Below, piece after piece: positions 13,301 through 21,000 of a DNA stretch of 64,000 nt. The position numbers and the translations under genes are program-made. The number at the start of each line of letters is the position of its first letter. Position 1 is the stretch's first letter. This stretch comes from Strigamia acuminata (lineage: Eukaryota; Arthropoda; Chilopoda; Geophilomorpha; Linotaeniidae): positions 10,246,259-10,310,258 of the forward strand of contig OX442320.1 in NCBI GenBank assembly GCA_949358305.1, read 5' to 3'. The notes under the pieces were generated by a model that did no database searches, had not been told where the DNA came from, and saw only the letters and a list, made by a program, of their open reading frames with translations.

Positions 13301-14984
13301 CCTGCGACTCTTCGCTTCCCATATTCTTCCGCGAACTCGCGTCGACCGGACTGTCCAGTGGAAGCGACTGAATAAAATTAAAAATAAAAATTTAAAAAAA
13401 ATAAATTTTTAATTTTATTTTTTAAAAAAAATCACCGGAGTGACGCGATAAAGCGCATATTCGTCGACGAACAACTGATCCTGGTTTGTAACCGATTCCA
13501 ACAGCTTTGCATCGACTAATGCTTGACCAATGGCGACTGCTTGACCACTAAAAAATAAAAAATTAGAAATTTTTTGATTTATTTCGATTTTCGTTAATTA
13601 CCGCGTGTTGGCTTTGTCTCTGGAGATGAGCCAATCCACCACTTCGGTGCCCACGATGCAGTTTGGATAATTCCTCAACCGATGCCAATGATTTTGCAAT
13701 TCGATGCCGTTCAACGGGTCTTTGATGAGGAACCACAACGCGCGCAACTGGATCGAATCCTGGACTAAAATCCTTCGCTCGTTCGACATCGGATCCACGT
13801 CGGTCGACGAATACGACGAAATATCGGTCGAACTCGACGATCTAATTCAAATTCAATAAAATATAAAACACTTTTCAAATTAATTTCTCATTTTCCATGC
13901 CTTATTCGGGCAAATTCCTCTTCGCGGAACCCGACCGACGTTTTTCTGCGCAACGTCGAGCGACTACCGAACTCTTGGTCAACATTTTCCGAGCAAATAT
14001 TAATCATGCTCAATTTATTATGCAAATCCTCTTGGAGAGTGTGTAAATCGGCTCCCAGATCGGACGATTGTATGTACGATAAAACAATGCGACAACAGTG
14101 AGTACAAACACGAAGATCACCTTAAAAAAAATTAAAAAAAATTAAAATTAACATTTTTAATCAAACAATATAAAAACTCACCCGTGTAACCCATAATTTT
14201 GCCGGGAATCACTTGATTGCAGCACCGGCTGCAGAAGATCTGGCCGCACACTCTGCAGTGATGCCTTCGCCGGAACGTTGTAAATTTATCGCCGCATTCG
14301 TAACACTCTTTGCAGTCATTATCCGGCATCCAGTACTGTTTAAAATCGCTGTCTTTGTACGATTGCGGCATCTAAAATAGATAAAAAATTAAAAAATTAA
14401 AAATTACTCGTTTAAAACGTCCATTTTGTTACTCACTTGTCCTCTTTTATCCCTAATTATGCTTATGCGCTTTAAAACGTTACTAATGCTTCTCGTGTAC
14501 ACGATATCTCGCTCTCTATCTCGGCTCAGAACGGTATCTGATGACGACGACGTGACGATATCTTTCGATTTGCCCTGCGTCGATTTAATTACGTCGATTT
14601 TAAATTTGTTTTATTTTTGTTGAATTATTTTATATTACATTTAAGTCGTTGCTGTTCGTCCAGTATTCGCTCGCGTATAAACTCTCTAGATCGTCGTTTG
14701 TGTCGTCGTTTCTTAACGATTCCGGTGGATCTTGGTGGGTTATCGGGTCGCGGGTGTTTGCTGTCGAGTTCGACAAATCTATCGAAGGAATTTGTGTGAA
14801 AAACTGACAAGACAAGACGAGGATTTGATAATTTTTTGCAATCACCTATTCGCGATCGTCGAAATATGTTGGCTAGAGAGAATGTGCCGATCGAGGATCG
14901 GACTTCTGAACTCAGAGGCGTAAATTGGGTTAGTTTTACGGCCGATTCGCTCTGATTTTGTGCGGTCGGGCTGGCGGTGGCCAT
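7..14984 (-). CDS. PIKfyve: PIKfyve / Fab1, FYVE-type phosphatidylinositol 3-phosphate 5-kinase (whole gene, 36 coding exons)
   Basis: This gene encodes the endosomal lipid kinase that makes PtdIns(3,5)P2 from PtdIns3P and controls endolysosome size and traffic. I joined 36 exons; their summed length is 6201 nt (2066 codons plus stop), close to the roughly 2100 aa of animal PIKfyve, and the phase is kept across all of them. Domains in order are FYVE finger (about residues 143-205), DEP (about 300-385), Cpn60/TCP1-like region (about 565-900), Cys-rich region (about 1105-1253) and C-terminal PIP kinase (about 1750-2066). The start is placed at the ATG at 14984 because the downstream residues align with the family N-terminus; an upstream in-frame exon may extend it. 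The stop is TAA at 7-9. A second gene is nested in the intron at 4474-8140. No break or missing catalytic residue was seen. Confidence 0.96.
1485..1680. repeat. About 40-bp tandem repeat in a PIKfyve intron
   Basis: Four to five copies of a unit containing GCAATTTTTCATGAAAAGTT and GCATAAAAATGGACAAAAAT fill the intron between exons 31 and 32. Confidence 0.85.
1734..4473 (-). CDS. PIKfyve: PIKfyve exons 22-31: central low-complexity linker
   Basis: Exons are 4360-4473, 4183-4291, 3919-4109, about 3409-3523, 3033-3351, 2556-2666, 2334-2440, 2089-2270, 1940-2028 and 1734-1886. The first exons encode the helical segment after the Cys-rich region (VIEQIKQLAVR, YEQILSELIAQL, IISDCVL-like). Exon 26 is Ser/Thr- and acid-rich. 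Exon 29 carries the conserved SSIVAYTLGS block that precedes the kinase in the family. The end of exon 25 is ambiguous: a GTGAAT donor (3409) or a GTTAAA donor (3415) both keep frame and differ by two codons. Several introns are only 50-120 bp. Confidence 0.88.
3540..3895. repeat. About 21/42-bp AT-rich tandem repeat in a PIKfyve intron
   Basis: Alternating TTTTCGTCAAGAAATCATTA and TTTTCGTAAAAAATCATTAA units fill the intron between exons 24 and 25. Confidence 0.85.
4529..4534 (-). terminator. AATAAA poly(A) signal of the nested fibrinogen-domain gene
   Basis: The minus strand reads AATAAA 80 nt after the stop codon at 4614-4616, giving a short 3' UTR. Cleavage 10-25 nt later would fall about 30-45 nt before the PIKfyve exon 22 acceptor at 4474. 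Confidence 0.65.
4614..7729 (-). CDS. Secreted coiled-coil fibrinogen-related protein (angiopoietin/ficolin-like), nested in PIKfyve intron 21
   Basis: Three exons (6993-7729, 6662-6932, 4614-5165) join in phase to give 1560 nt, 519 aa plus stop. The N-terminus has a hydrophobic signal-like stretch (LVPTLLIFSLVV). Residues about 30-240 are heptad-like and rich in Gln, Glu and Leu, predicting coiled coil and oligomerisation. From about residue 292 comes a fibrinogen C-terminal domain with DCAEIYAMG, GVYEAYVD, FCDMDTNGGGWTVIQRR, the calcium-site-like EEDNDKHPGRNCAE, SGWWYDNC and MKLRPVGF. Such domains bind glycans, receptors or matrix in immunity and development; the ligand cannot be told from sequence. 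The gene lies wholly inside a PIKfyve intron on the same strand, with 410 bp between the PIKfyve exon 21 donor and its ATG. No specific orthologue name was recognised. Intron 2 contains the repeat arrays and hairpin. Confidence 0.93.
5325..5515. repeat. 20-bp tandem repeat array A, about 10 copies, core ACGTCA
   Basis: The unit is TGAAAAAACGTCAGTTTTCT, repeated almost perfectly about ten times. Each unit carries ACGTCA, the half-site of a cAMP-response element (TGACGT on the other strand). It lies in intron 2 of the fibrinogen-domain gene. Confidence 0.95.
5523..5752. repeat. 20-bp tandem repeat array B, about 10 copies, TGAC...GTCA core
   Basis: The unit is TGACAAAAACGTCAATTTTA, related to array A (same length, same ACGTCA core) but with a TGAC box as well, so each unit is a gapped inverted TGAC/GTCA. 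The long Met-Thr-Lys open frame here is an artefact of the repeat. Confidence 0.95.
5761..5910 (+). promoter_or_regulatory. Plus-strand promoter-like block: three ATTGG boxes, two TATA boxes, TCAGT initiator
   Basis: ATTGG (reverse CCAAT) occurs at 5765-5769, 5785-5789 and 5804-5808. TATATAAAA occurs at 5826-5834 and TATATAAA at 5864-5871. A GTGAC-atc-GTCAC dyad lies at 5836-5848, and TCAGT, the arthropod initiator word, at 5904-5908. The initiator is about 40 nt from the nearer TATA, slightly far. It points into the inverted repeat at 6071-6602, antisense to both host genes. Confidence 0.4.
6006..6320 (-). pseudogene. Gene fragment forming the left hairpin arm (unrecognised Cys-rich, sequon-rich protein)
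   Basis: The left arm keeps an open frame of 104 codons on the minus strand that runs 65 bp past the arm edge and ends at a TAG. The translation has six cysteines and about five N-glycosylation sequons (NQT, NYS, NAS, NST, NST), so it looks like a piece of an extracellular protein. The right arm has the same frame broken by a TGA and other changes, so the left arm is closer to the source. The first codon shown is a convenience; no promoter or upstream exon was found. I do not recognise the family. Confidence 0.45.
6071..6602. repeat. Long inverted repeat: 260-bp arms, 12-nt loop (candidate hairpin RNA)
   Basis: The left arm 6071-6330 and right arm 6343-6602 are reverse complements with about ten mismatches and no indels (about 96% identity), separated by a 12-nt loop. 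A transcript from either strand would fold into a near-perfect long hairpin. It lies in intron 2 of the fibrinogen-domain gene. Ends are sharp: beyond CGACTT the two flanks share nothing. Confidence 0.93.
8141..9660 (-). CDS. PIKfyve: PIKfyve exons 18-21: Cys-rich conserved region
   Basis: Exons are 9560-9660, 9418-9489, 8556-8727 and 8141-8316. The translation carries the PIKfyve-specific conserved block: MDFYGCND, LERYCFRRQ, CVHILLREL, WCRKCGQVTP, SWSFAKYLELRFHG and HSLHQDYYQYF. Several Cys and His pairs are conserved, which suggests a metal-binding or structural role. The last exon ends in phase 2 (AA before the GTAAGT donor) and joins exon 22 far downstream at 4473 to give VVAFK-YSPI, so the intervening 3.7 kb is one intron that holds the nested fibrinogen-domain gene. 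The intron between exons 19 and 20 is filled by a degenerate AT-rich tandem repeat. Confidence 0.94.
8765..9415. repeat. Degenerate AT-rich tandem repeat in a PIKfyve intron
   Basis: Repeated CCAATTTTTCTGATTTAAAA and TTTTTCGACATAAAATCCAA blocks make a roughly 60-bp higher-order unit. They occupy nearly all of the intron between exons 19 and 20. Confidence 0.85.
9726..13367 (-). CDS. PIKfyve: PIKfyve exons 8-17: linker and Cpn60/TCP1-like chaperonin domain
   Basis: Exons are 13250-13367, 13149-13193, 12863-13087, 12679-12799, 12439-12619, 11930-12004, 11769-11873, 11569-11709, 10610-10831 and the large 9726-10553. Recognisable family motifs include IPGG followed by VVCTKNVANKK, then SIVLVEKTVSRLAQ, LLEHGITLVLNV, LMYFEGC and GCTVTLRG. 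In PIKfyve this chaperonin-like region is known to bind the scaffold Vac14 within the Fig4 complex. Exon 17 (276 codons) carries a long acidic, low-complexity insert and ends with the segment before the Cys-rich region. The donor after exon 8 (GTTTTT) is weak, but it is the only one that keeps frame into the 45-bp exon 9. Introns hold AT-rich tandem arrays at 10893-11515 and 12040-12400. Confidence 0.93.
10893..11515. repeat. 17-18-bp tandem repeat with ATATCGAT core, about 35 copies, in PIKfyve intron 15
   Basis: The unit ACAAAAATATCGATTTTTT recurs about 35 times with only small length changes. It gives long, meaningless open frames on the plus strand. The core ATCGAT/CGATA is similar to DREF and BEAF-32 target words. 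Confidence 0.95.
12040..12400. repeat. AT-rich tandem repeat in PIKfyve intron 12
   Basis: Degenerate copies of AATTTCACGTTAAAAATTGA recur every 35-45 bp. They lie between exons 12 and 13. Confidence 0.75.
13436..14984 (-). CDS. PIKfyve: PIKfyve exons 1-7: N-terminus, FYVE zinc finger and DEP domain
   Basis: Exons are 14846-14984, 14639-14778, 14437-14574, 14182-14371, 13901-14120, 13602-13841 and 13436-13547. Exon 4 reads as a FYVE finger, with WMPD at the start, the RRRHHCR basic motif and paired CxxC zinc ligands; the finger finishes in exon 5 (RVCTHCC). FYVE domains bind PtdIns3P on endosomes. Exons 6-7 encode the DEP domain (VGTEVVDWLI, then RGQAVAIGQAL), the region that in relatives helps membrane or complex association. 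The intron between exons 5 and 6 appears to start with GC rather than GT: only that junction keeps the frame (ARI-R-SSS). All other introns here are GT-AG. Confidence 0.94.
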
Positions 14985-15091
14985 CGGAAGCGCGAGTCCG
15001 GTTGATAGATCTCGAAATCTCAAATCTGCGGAATGTGAATAGAAAATACCGTAATTAGTTTTGCTGGTGGATTTTATCTGATTAAATTTAC

Positions 15092-15204
15092 TTATTTCGT
15101 CGTCGATGTAATTAAAATTTACAATTTTTATCGCCGTGTTCTATATATTTATTACATAATATACAAAAATTTGCCCGATCTTCTGGTGCATCGTAGGCCG
15201 CCAT
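15092..15204 (-). other. Candidate upstream exon of PIKfyve (5' UTR or alternative N-terminus)
   Basis: The first PIKfyve coding exon is preceded at 15026-15027 by a good acceptor, so its 5' leader must be spliced. Just upstream are two possible donors, GTAAAT at 15121-15122 (exon edge 15123) and GTAAAT at 15090-15091 (exon edge 15092). An ATG at 15204 opens a frame (MAAYDAP...FCILCNKYIEHG) with a CxxC pair. If spliced from 15123 to 15025 this frame runs into PIKfyve with no stop and would add about 42 residues. Using the 15092 donor it is only a short upstream ORF. No known PIKfyve N-terminus looks like this, so a leader exon is the safer reading. Confidence 0.4.
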
Positions 15205-15245
15205 TTTTGTTGTGTACAGCTGTACACAACAGCGCGGATGCGGAA
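15200..15245 (-). promoter_or_regulatory. Likely PIKfyve promoter region with perfect 22-bp palindrome
   Basis: Directly above the candidate first exon is a YY1-like GCCGCCAT core (plus 15198-15204) and a perfect 22-bp palindrome at 15209-15230, centred on GTACAGCTGTAC, which also contains an E-box (CAGCTG). The position suggests the core promoter, but no TATA box is clear. The start site is inferred only. Confidence 0.35.
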
Positions 15246-16777
15246 ATGGCGAGAAATGCACATTTTATTGGAACGATTTAGATAAACTCTTTTTGTTTTT
15301 AAATACTTTTAGATTTGTTTTAGATTTATTCATCCGATGTAGTATCAGAATTTTTATTTTTTTATATTTATATGCGCCGCTGCTATGACGTCATCCAGCA
15401 TCGAATTTATAATGTGGGAAGCACTGAAATCAAATGTTTACGACCTTGTGGATTAATTTAATGAAGTATCCATTACAAATATCCGCCACCATTTTTATCC
15501 AAAAATTACATTCAACTGTTCCGCAATAAAAGCAACATTTAACAAAATTTAAATATTCTTTACATTTAACTCCAATTAGGCATAAAAATACACTTTCTTA
15601 ATTTTTCCCTTTTTAAATTTTTTTCTGCCTCTTTTAAATTCATATATTTAATTTTACGATCATTTTATACATGATAAAAACTTGACAGAAGACAGTTAAT
15701 TTGACTGACAAAAAAATTCAATATGTACAAGTTCATGAAAAAGTTAACAGTATTTTTTAGTTTTTTTACATTTTTTCTTAATAATAATAATAATGAACAT
15801 TTAATTTCAACTATGAATAATAATAATAAAAATGATTACTTCTAATACTGTACTGAACAGTGTTTTAATGTGATGGATTATGATAATCAAATTCGGTGAA
15901 ACATATAAAAGTACAAACAATTTTCAGTGATAATAAAATATACTACAAACCAAAAATAAACGCACAAAACAACCTCAAATTCATGTGAAAACAAAATAAA
16001 TGCATCCAAAGTTTCCGTTTCCGTGCTTTTTACTGTTTTTATAAACTGTGAATACCGTATTGACACGCTTTTAATTTGCCACTTTTTGAAACATTTTGTG
16101 AAATTTTCAAATAACGTATGCCACTAAAAACCTAGTGTCATGCCCTTAAAAGCGCCTCAATACAGTAGCTCGCTCGTTTGAGCACAATTATCCTTTTTAC
16201 ACCTTACTTATGTTTTATGAGGCATGAAAGCCACAGAACAATTGGAACAATTTGACCCCTTGATCTAACTTTCGTGGCAGCCATTTTGAATTTTATTCTG
16301 CAAACTAAAACCACTTGGAAAACAAATCCAGCATTGTTTTTATAGATTTTGCTGATGGTTTTTGGCCGTTTTTGGTGTCCATTCTGTTCATACAAACGTC
16401 AAAAACGACGTAAACGGAAACTTTGAGGGCGCCTAATAAAAACATATATTATTAGCTCTATTTATGACACTATATTCTATTGTGTAGACAATACAATAAC
16501 TTAAAAGGCACTTATTGTGTAGAGATAATTAATCTTTGGTAAATAAAATAAAATAAAGACAAACAGGTTCCGTTTAACATCCGATTAATGACAAATTGAA
16601 ATGAATTTCTTTCTTTTGATAATGTAAAAAATAAAAATCATAACAAGTGAATTTCTATTCCGGGCATAATTATTTTCGGTTGCGAATAAATAAAAGGAAA
16701 ATAGAAAGAAAAGGAGAAATCAAAAGTGAAGGTTAATTTCTACGGCGTCTCCTTTTTCGCACCCGTTTCTGCCTTTG
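15231..16777. other. Intergenic region between PIKfyve 5' end and Spps 3' end
   Basis: AT-rich DNA with no supported coding sequence. It should contain the Spps 3' UTR (minus strand, from 16777 downward); several TTTATT words could be its poly(A) signal, but none stands out. It also holds one inverted-repeat element (15999-16433). Confidence 0.6.
15999..16433. mobile_element. Small DNA-transposon remnant with CAAAGTTTCCGTTT inverted ends
   Basis: The left end reads ATGCATCCAAAGTTTCCGTT and the right end, reversed, reads GGCGCCCTCAAAGTTTCCGT, giving inverted ends of about 18 bp about 435 bp apart, flanked by TAA on both sides. There is no transposase frame. A PIF/Harbinger type is possible from the 3-bp flank, but this is uncertain. 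Confidence 0.5.
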
Positions 16778-18098
16778 TCAGTCCTGTGCCGCAATAGTCT
16801 GTGGAACTTCGATGAGCGAAGTTTCGTTGATGCTCAAATCCGATTGGTCAGCTTCAGCGGAGATGGAAGCCATCGATTCAGCGTTCTCGTTCCCCAAGCC
16901 TTCCAACTGAGGCGCCAATCGTTTGTGTGTGTGAGTCCGTATGTGTTTAGAGAGATGATCACTGCGCATAAACCGCTTGTTGCACTCGGGACAAGTAAAG
17001 CGTTTCTCGCCTACAAAAAATACGATTAATTAGATGAAGAAAACATGGAAAGATAATAGACAAAATATTTCTCAAATTACAAACCGAAATGCAATTGTTC
17101 CGCAAGCCTCTTAATTACAACTAATATTACGACAAAATGAGATATTTCATCTAATTTTAAGAAAATACGACAATATATTTTAACGTTAATTCTAGAAAAT
17201 ACGTTGTTTTTAAGAAAAACCGTCACATTTACGCTAATTCTTCGAAAAACCATCTTTTTTATGTAAATTCTTCGAAAAACCATAATTTTTTATGTGAATT
17301 CTAAGAATATATGCTATTTTTTACGTAAATTATAAGAAAATATGCCATTTTTACGTAAATTATAAGAAAATACGCTATTTTTTACGTAAATTATAAGAAA
17401 ATACGCTACTTTTTATGTGAATTCTAAGAAAATACGCTATTTTTACGTAAATTATAAGAAAATACGCTGTTTTTACCTAAATTATAAGAAAATCTGTCAT
17501 TTCCAACATGAATTCTAAGTAAATCTGTTATTTCTTAGATGAATTCTAAGAAAATCTGTCATTCCCTACATAAATTCTAAATAAATCTGTCATTACCCAC
17601 ATTAATGCTAATAAAATGCTTAATTTTTCTGCGTTTGCATCATTTGACCCAGTTGTGAATTGAGAAATAGCAAAAAAAGAGAATTGAATGAACCTGTATG
17701 TGTCCTCCGATGCCGTTGGAGTTCGTCAGACCTAGTAAACCTTTTACCACAAAATAACCAACTGCACACAAACGGTCTTTCTCCTGTATGCCAGCGTAAA
17801 TGCGCACGAAGGTGTGATGTCTTGCCGTACACCTTATTACATCCAGAAATGTGACAAATGTGTTGCTTCTTCTTGTTTTCACTGTTCCGACTAAAACCGG
17901 CGAATTAGAAAAAAATAAATATATATCCAGCATTTACGCATCGATCGCCGTTTACATTTTCACTGACCTTCCTTCTCCATCCCTGCAATTGGGACATGTG
18001 CAGGCGACACGACGCAACCTTCGTCCGCTCGTGTTCGTCACTTCGCCATTGCTGTTGGTCGTGTCAGCATTTGCAGTCAACTGAGTTGACGTTGCGAC
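16778..18098 (-). CDS. Spps: Spps exons 4-6: Btd box and three C2H2 zinc fingers
   Basis: Exon 17968-18098 ends with the Btd box (ACTCPNC). Exon 17694-17890 encodes [12 protein letters not shown], finger 1 ([12 protein letters not shown]) and finger 2 ([12 protein letters not shown]). Exon 16778-17010 encodes finger 3 ([21 protein letters not shown]) and a short acidic tail ending TIAAQD. The contact residues of the three helices (KHA-, RER- and RHK-like) are those of the Sp family, so binding to GC or CACCC boxes is expected. The donor after finger 2 (GTTCAT) is weak, but the junction THT-GEKRF is exact for the family. Confidence 0.95.
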
Positions 18099-21000
18099 CT
18101 AAACAAATGACAAACATTCAATTTCATTTATCCCTACATCGGTTAAGCGAACGACCGGTTATCCGAAGTCTTTACACGGTAGATACGTTCCAGAAAAATG
18201 CCCCTTTATACCGAATTATTATTATTATTATTTTATTTCACACTCCAATGGAGCTATAAGCTATAAAAACCCGTTTTTGCGAGATGTCCAAAATGTGGGA
18301 AATAGGCCTAAATTTCTATAAATTTTTCCCAAATCTTAGTAATAATCTATAGAACAGGGGTCGGCAAGTAATTTTAAGTGGGGTCCGGATACTATGGAAA
18401 ATTTTTTATCGCGGTCCAGAAAAGAAACACTTAAAAACCTTACTAAAGACTTAAGAAAACGGAAAAAACACTTAAAAACCAAATAAACTTCCCTATAAAC
18501 ACACACAACCTAAAAAATACCAATAAAACCTAAAAAACACGAAAAAAAACAGGAAAAACCAGGAAAAAAACACCGGAAAACGAAAGAAACCGAAGGAAAA
18601 ACGTCGCTCAAACGTCACCGCGGTCCAAGTTTCGACCTTCCGCGGTCCGTATCCGGACCGCGGTCCGCCAGTTGCCGACCGCTGCTATAGAATATCAAGA
18701 AAACTCAAATTTCAGACCCAAATTCCATAATTATGGCCAGAATTGTACATTTTTAAAAATCTTTAGAAGAAACCGTGATAAATTAAAATTTATTTTTCTA
18801 GACTGCGTTAAATCAAAATCGTTTAAAAAAGACCGCGTTAAAAAGAATTGGGGGTACAATACAGTAGGCGCATTCGAAAAGTAATTTGCACTAAACGACC
18901 AGTGCAACTGGTAGTGTAAATTTCAAGTTAAACGACCCAATTTTCGAGTTTCAAAATAAATTTCTGTGTAAAATTCAGTAGTGTAAATTCAAGTGTAAAT
19001 ATTAAATTAGGCCAAATAATAACCATAGTCATTATTGTTGTTGTTTACTCTAAAAAAAAACAGGAGATTATAAAAACATGATTATAAAATGTAAATTTAT
19101 TTTAATTATTTGTATTATTAATATTTATTTCCGAACGGGAATCGGCTGAACATCCGCCTCAATCGCACAAATGCGGCCGAACACCGGCCGCATCAGATCG
19201 CACAAACGCGGCCGAACGTCGGCCGAACGTCGGCCGCATTCGATTGTACAAATGCGGCCGAACGTCGGTCGAACGTCGGCCGTATTCGATCGTACAAATG
19301 CGGTCGAACATCGGCCGCATTCGATCGCAAGAATGCGGCTAATACCTGCTAAAAAATTGTTCTTGCGATCGACATCGTTCCAACCGATCTAACGAAAATC
19401 CAAGATGGCTGCCAGCAAGACCCGATTTCAACGAGAAAACTCGTTGCACGGAGATTTTAAACGGAAACGTGGCGTACAGGCCGTTTCCGTTTAACCAGTT
19501 TACACGACATTTACACGAATTAATTCGTGTAAATGTCGTGTGAAAACGAGTGTAAACACGTTTACACTCGTTTTAATGACTTTTCGAATGCGCCTAGTAT
19601 GTAGATAAACCTAATGTCCGATTGTGCGAACAAATTGGTTATATCAGCACCTGTCTCTTAATTAGTTCGGATAATCGACGCTCTACTGTAATTTAAAATA
19701 ATTTTTATATTATTTCTTTTGCATTTTTTTTTTTTTTACCTGAGCTGGACTCATTGGACTCATTTGACTGGTGGTCAAAGGAGCAGATGTTGTCTGAACC
19801 ACCTGCCATTTTGTTGGGTCGTTTGGATCCTGTTGCAATTGCTGACCTGTAACTGACCACGAAAAAAAAACAAGTTGGGTCATTCACCTTGCGAATGTCT
19901 TATCGTGTTGGGAATATTTTTGAATTTTGAAACGTCACAAAGTACGGTATAGAGTTTCAAGGCTCGGCTCAAGGGTGCTTCAGTTTGGTGGATTTAAATA
20001 AGCACTACAACATGCATTTTTTTTTACGTCTATAATTCATTTATGCATCAAAAATGTATTTTTTGTGCTATAAAATTCATTTATGGCATCATAAATTCAT
20101 TTTCTGCAACTAAAAATGCCAATTTTTTTAAACTAAAAGGTAGATTTAAGCATTAAAAGATGCAATTTTCTTCAAAAAAAAAAAGCATTTTTGCATGTAA
20201 AACGGTAAATTTGCAACTGAAAAAGCAAATTTTGGAACTGAAAGACACTAAAAATGCATTTGATTGCTGACTAAAATTCATTTATGCATTAAAAATGCAT
20301 TTTTTGTTGTCTAAAATTCATTTACGCACTAAAAAATACATTTTTTTGTTGTCTAAAATTCATTTATGCACCAAAAGATGCATTTTTTGTTGTCTAAAAT
20401 TCATTTATGCACTAAAAAATGCATTTTTTGTTGTCTAAAATTTATTTATGCATCAAAAATGCATTTTTTGTTGTCTAAAATTCATTTATGCAATAAAAGA
20501 TGCATTTTTTGTTGTCTAAAATTCATTTATGCATAAAAAATGCATTTTTTTCACAAAACATGGTCGTGCATCTCCAAATTCTAAATTACGTAATTGAAAA
20601 CGCCAATTTTGCATACAAAAATGCACTTTCCAAGCACATTTCTCCAACATAACCCAAATAAGAAAACAAATGAAGAAAAAGTGGAAAACGCAGCTTACCA
20701 ACATTATTGGCAGTAATGACCGTAGGAAACGCCTGCGCAATCGATTGCACAGTTTGCATCTGCGGACTCAGCGGTGCCATTTGCGCAGCCATCGCCCCGT
20801 TCGCCCCCGCCGCGATCGCGCCCTGCGTCGTCACATTCAAGCCCTGAATCGTCTGCCCCGTCAAAATCGACTGCGCCTGCCCCGGCGACGCCGCCATCTG
20901 AATCCCCGCCGGAATCGTCTGAATATTCTGGATCGGAATCCCCTGAATGTTCTGAATGTTCTGCAACTGCACCACGTTGCCCCCCCGCAAATTCGCCAAA

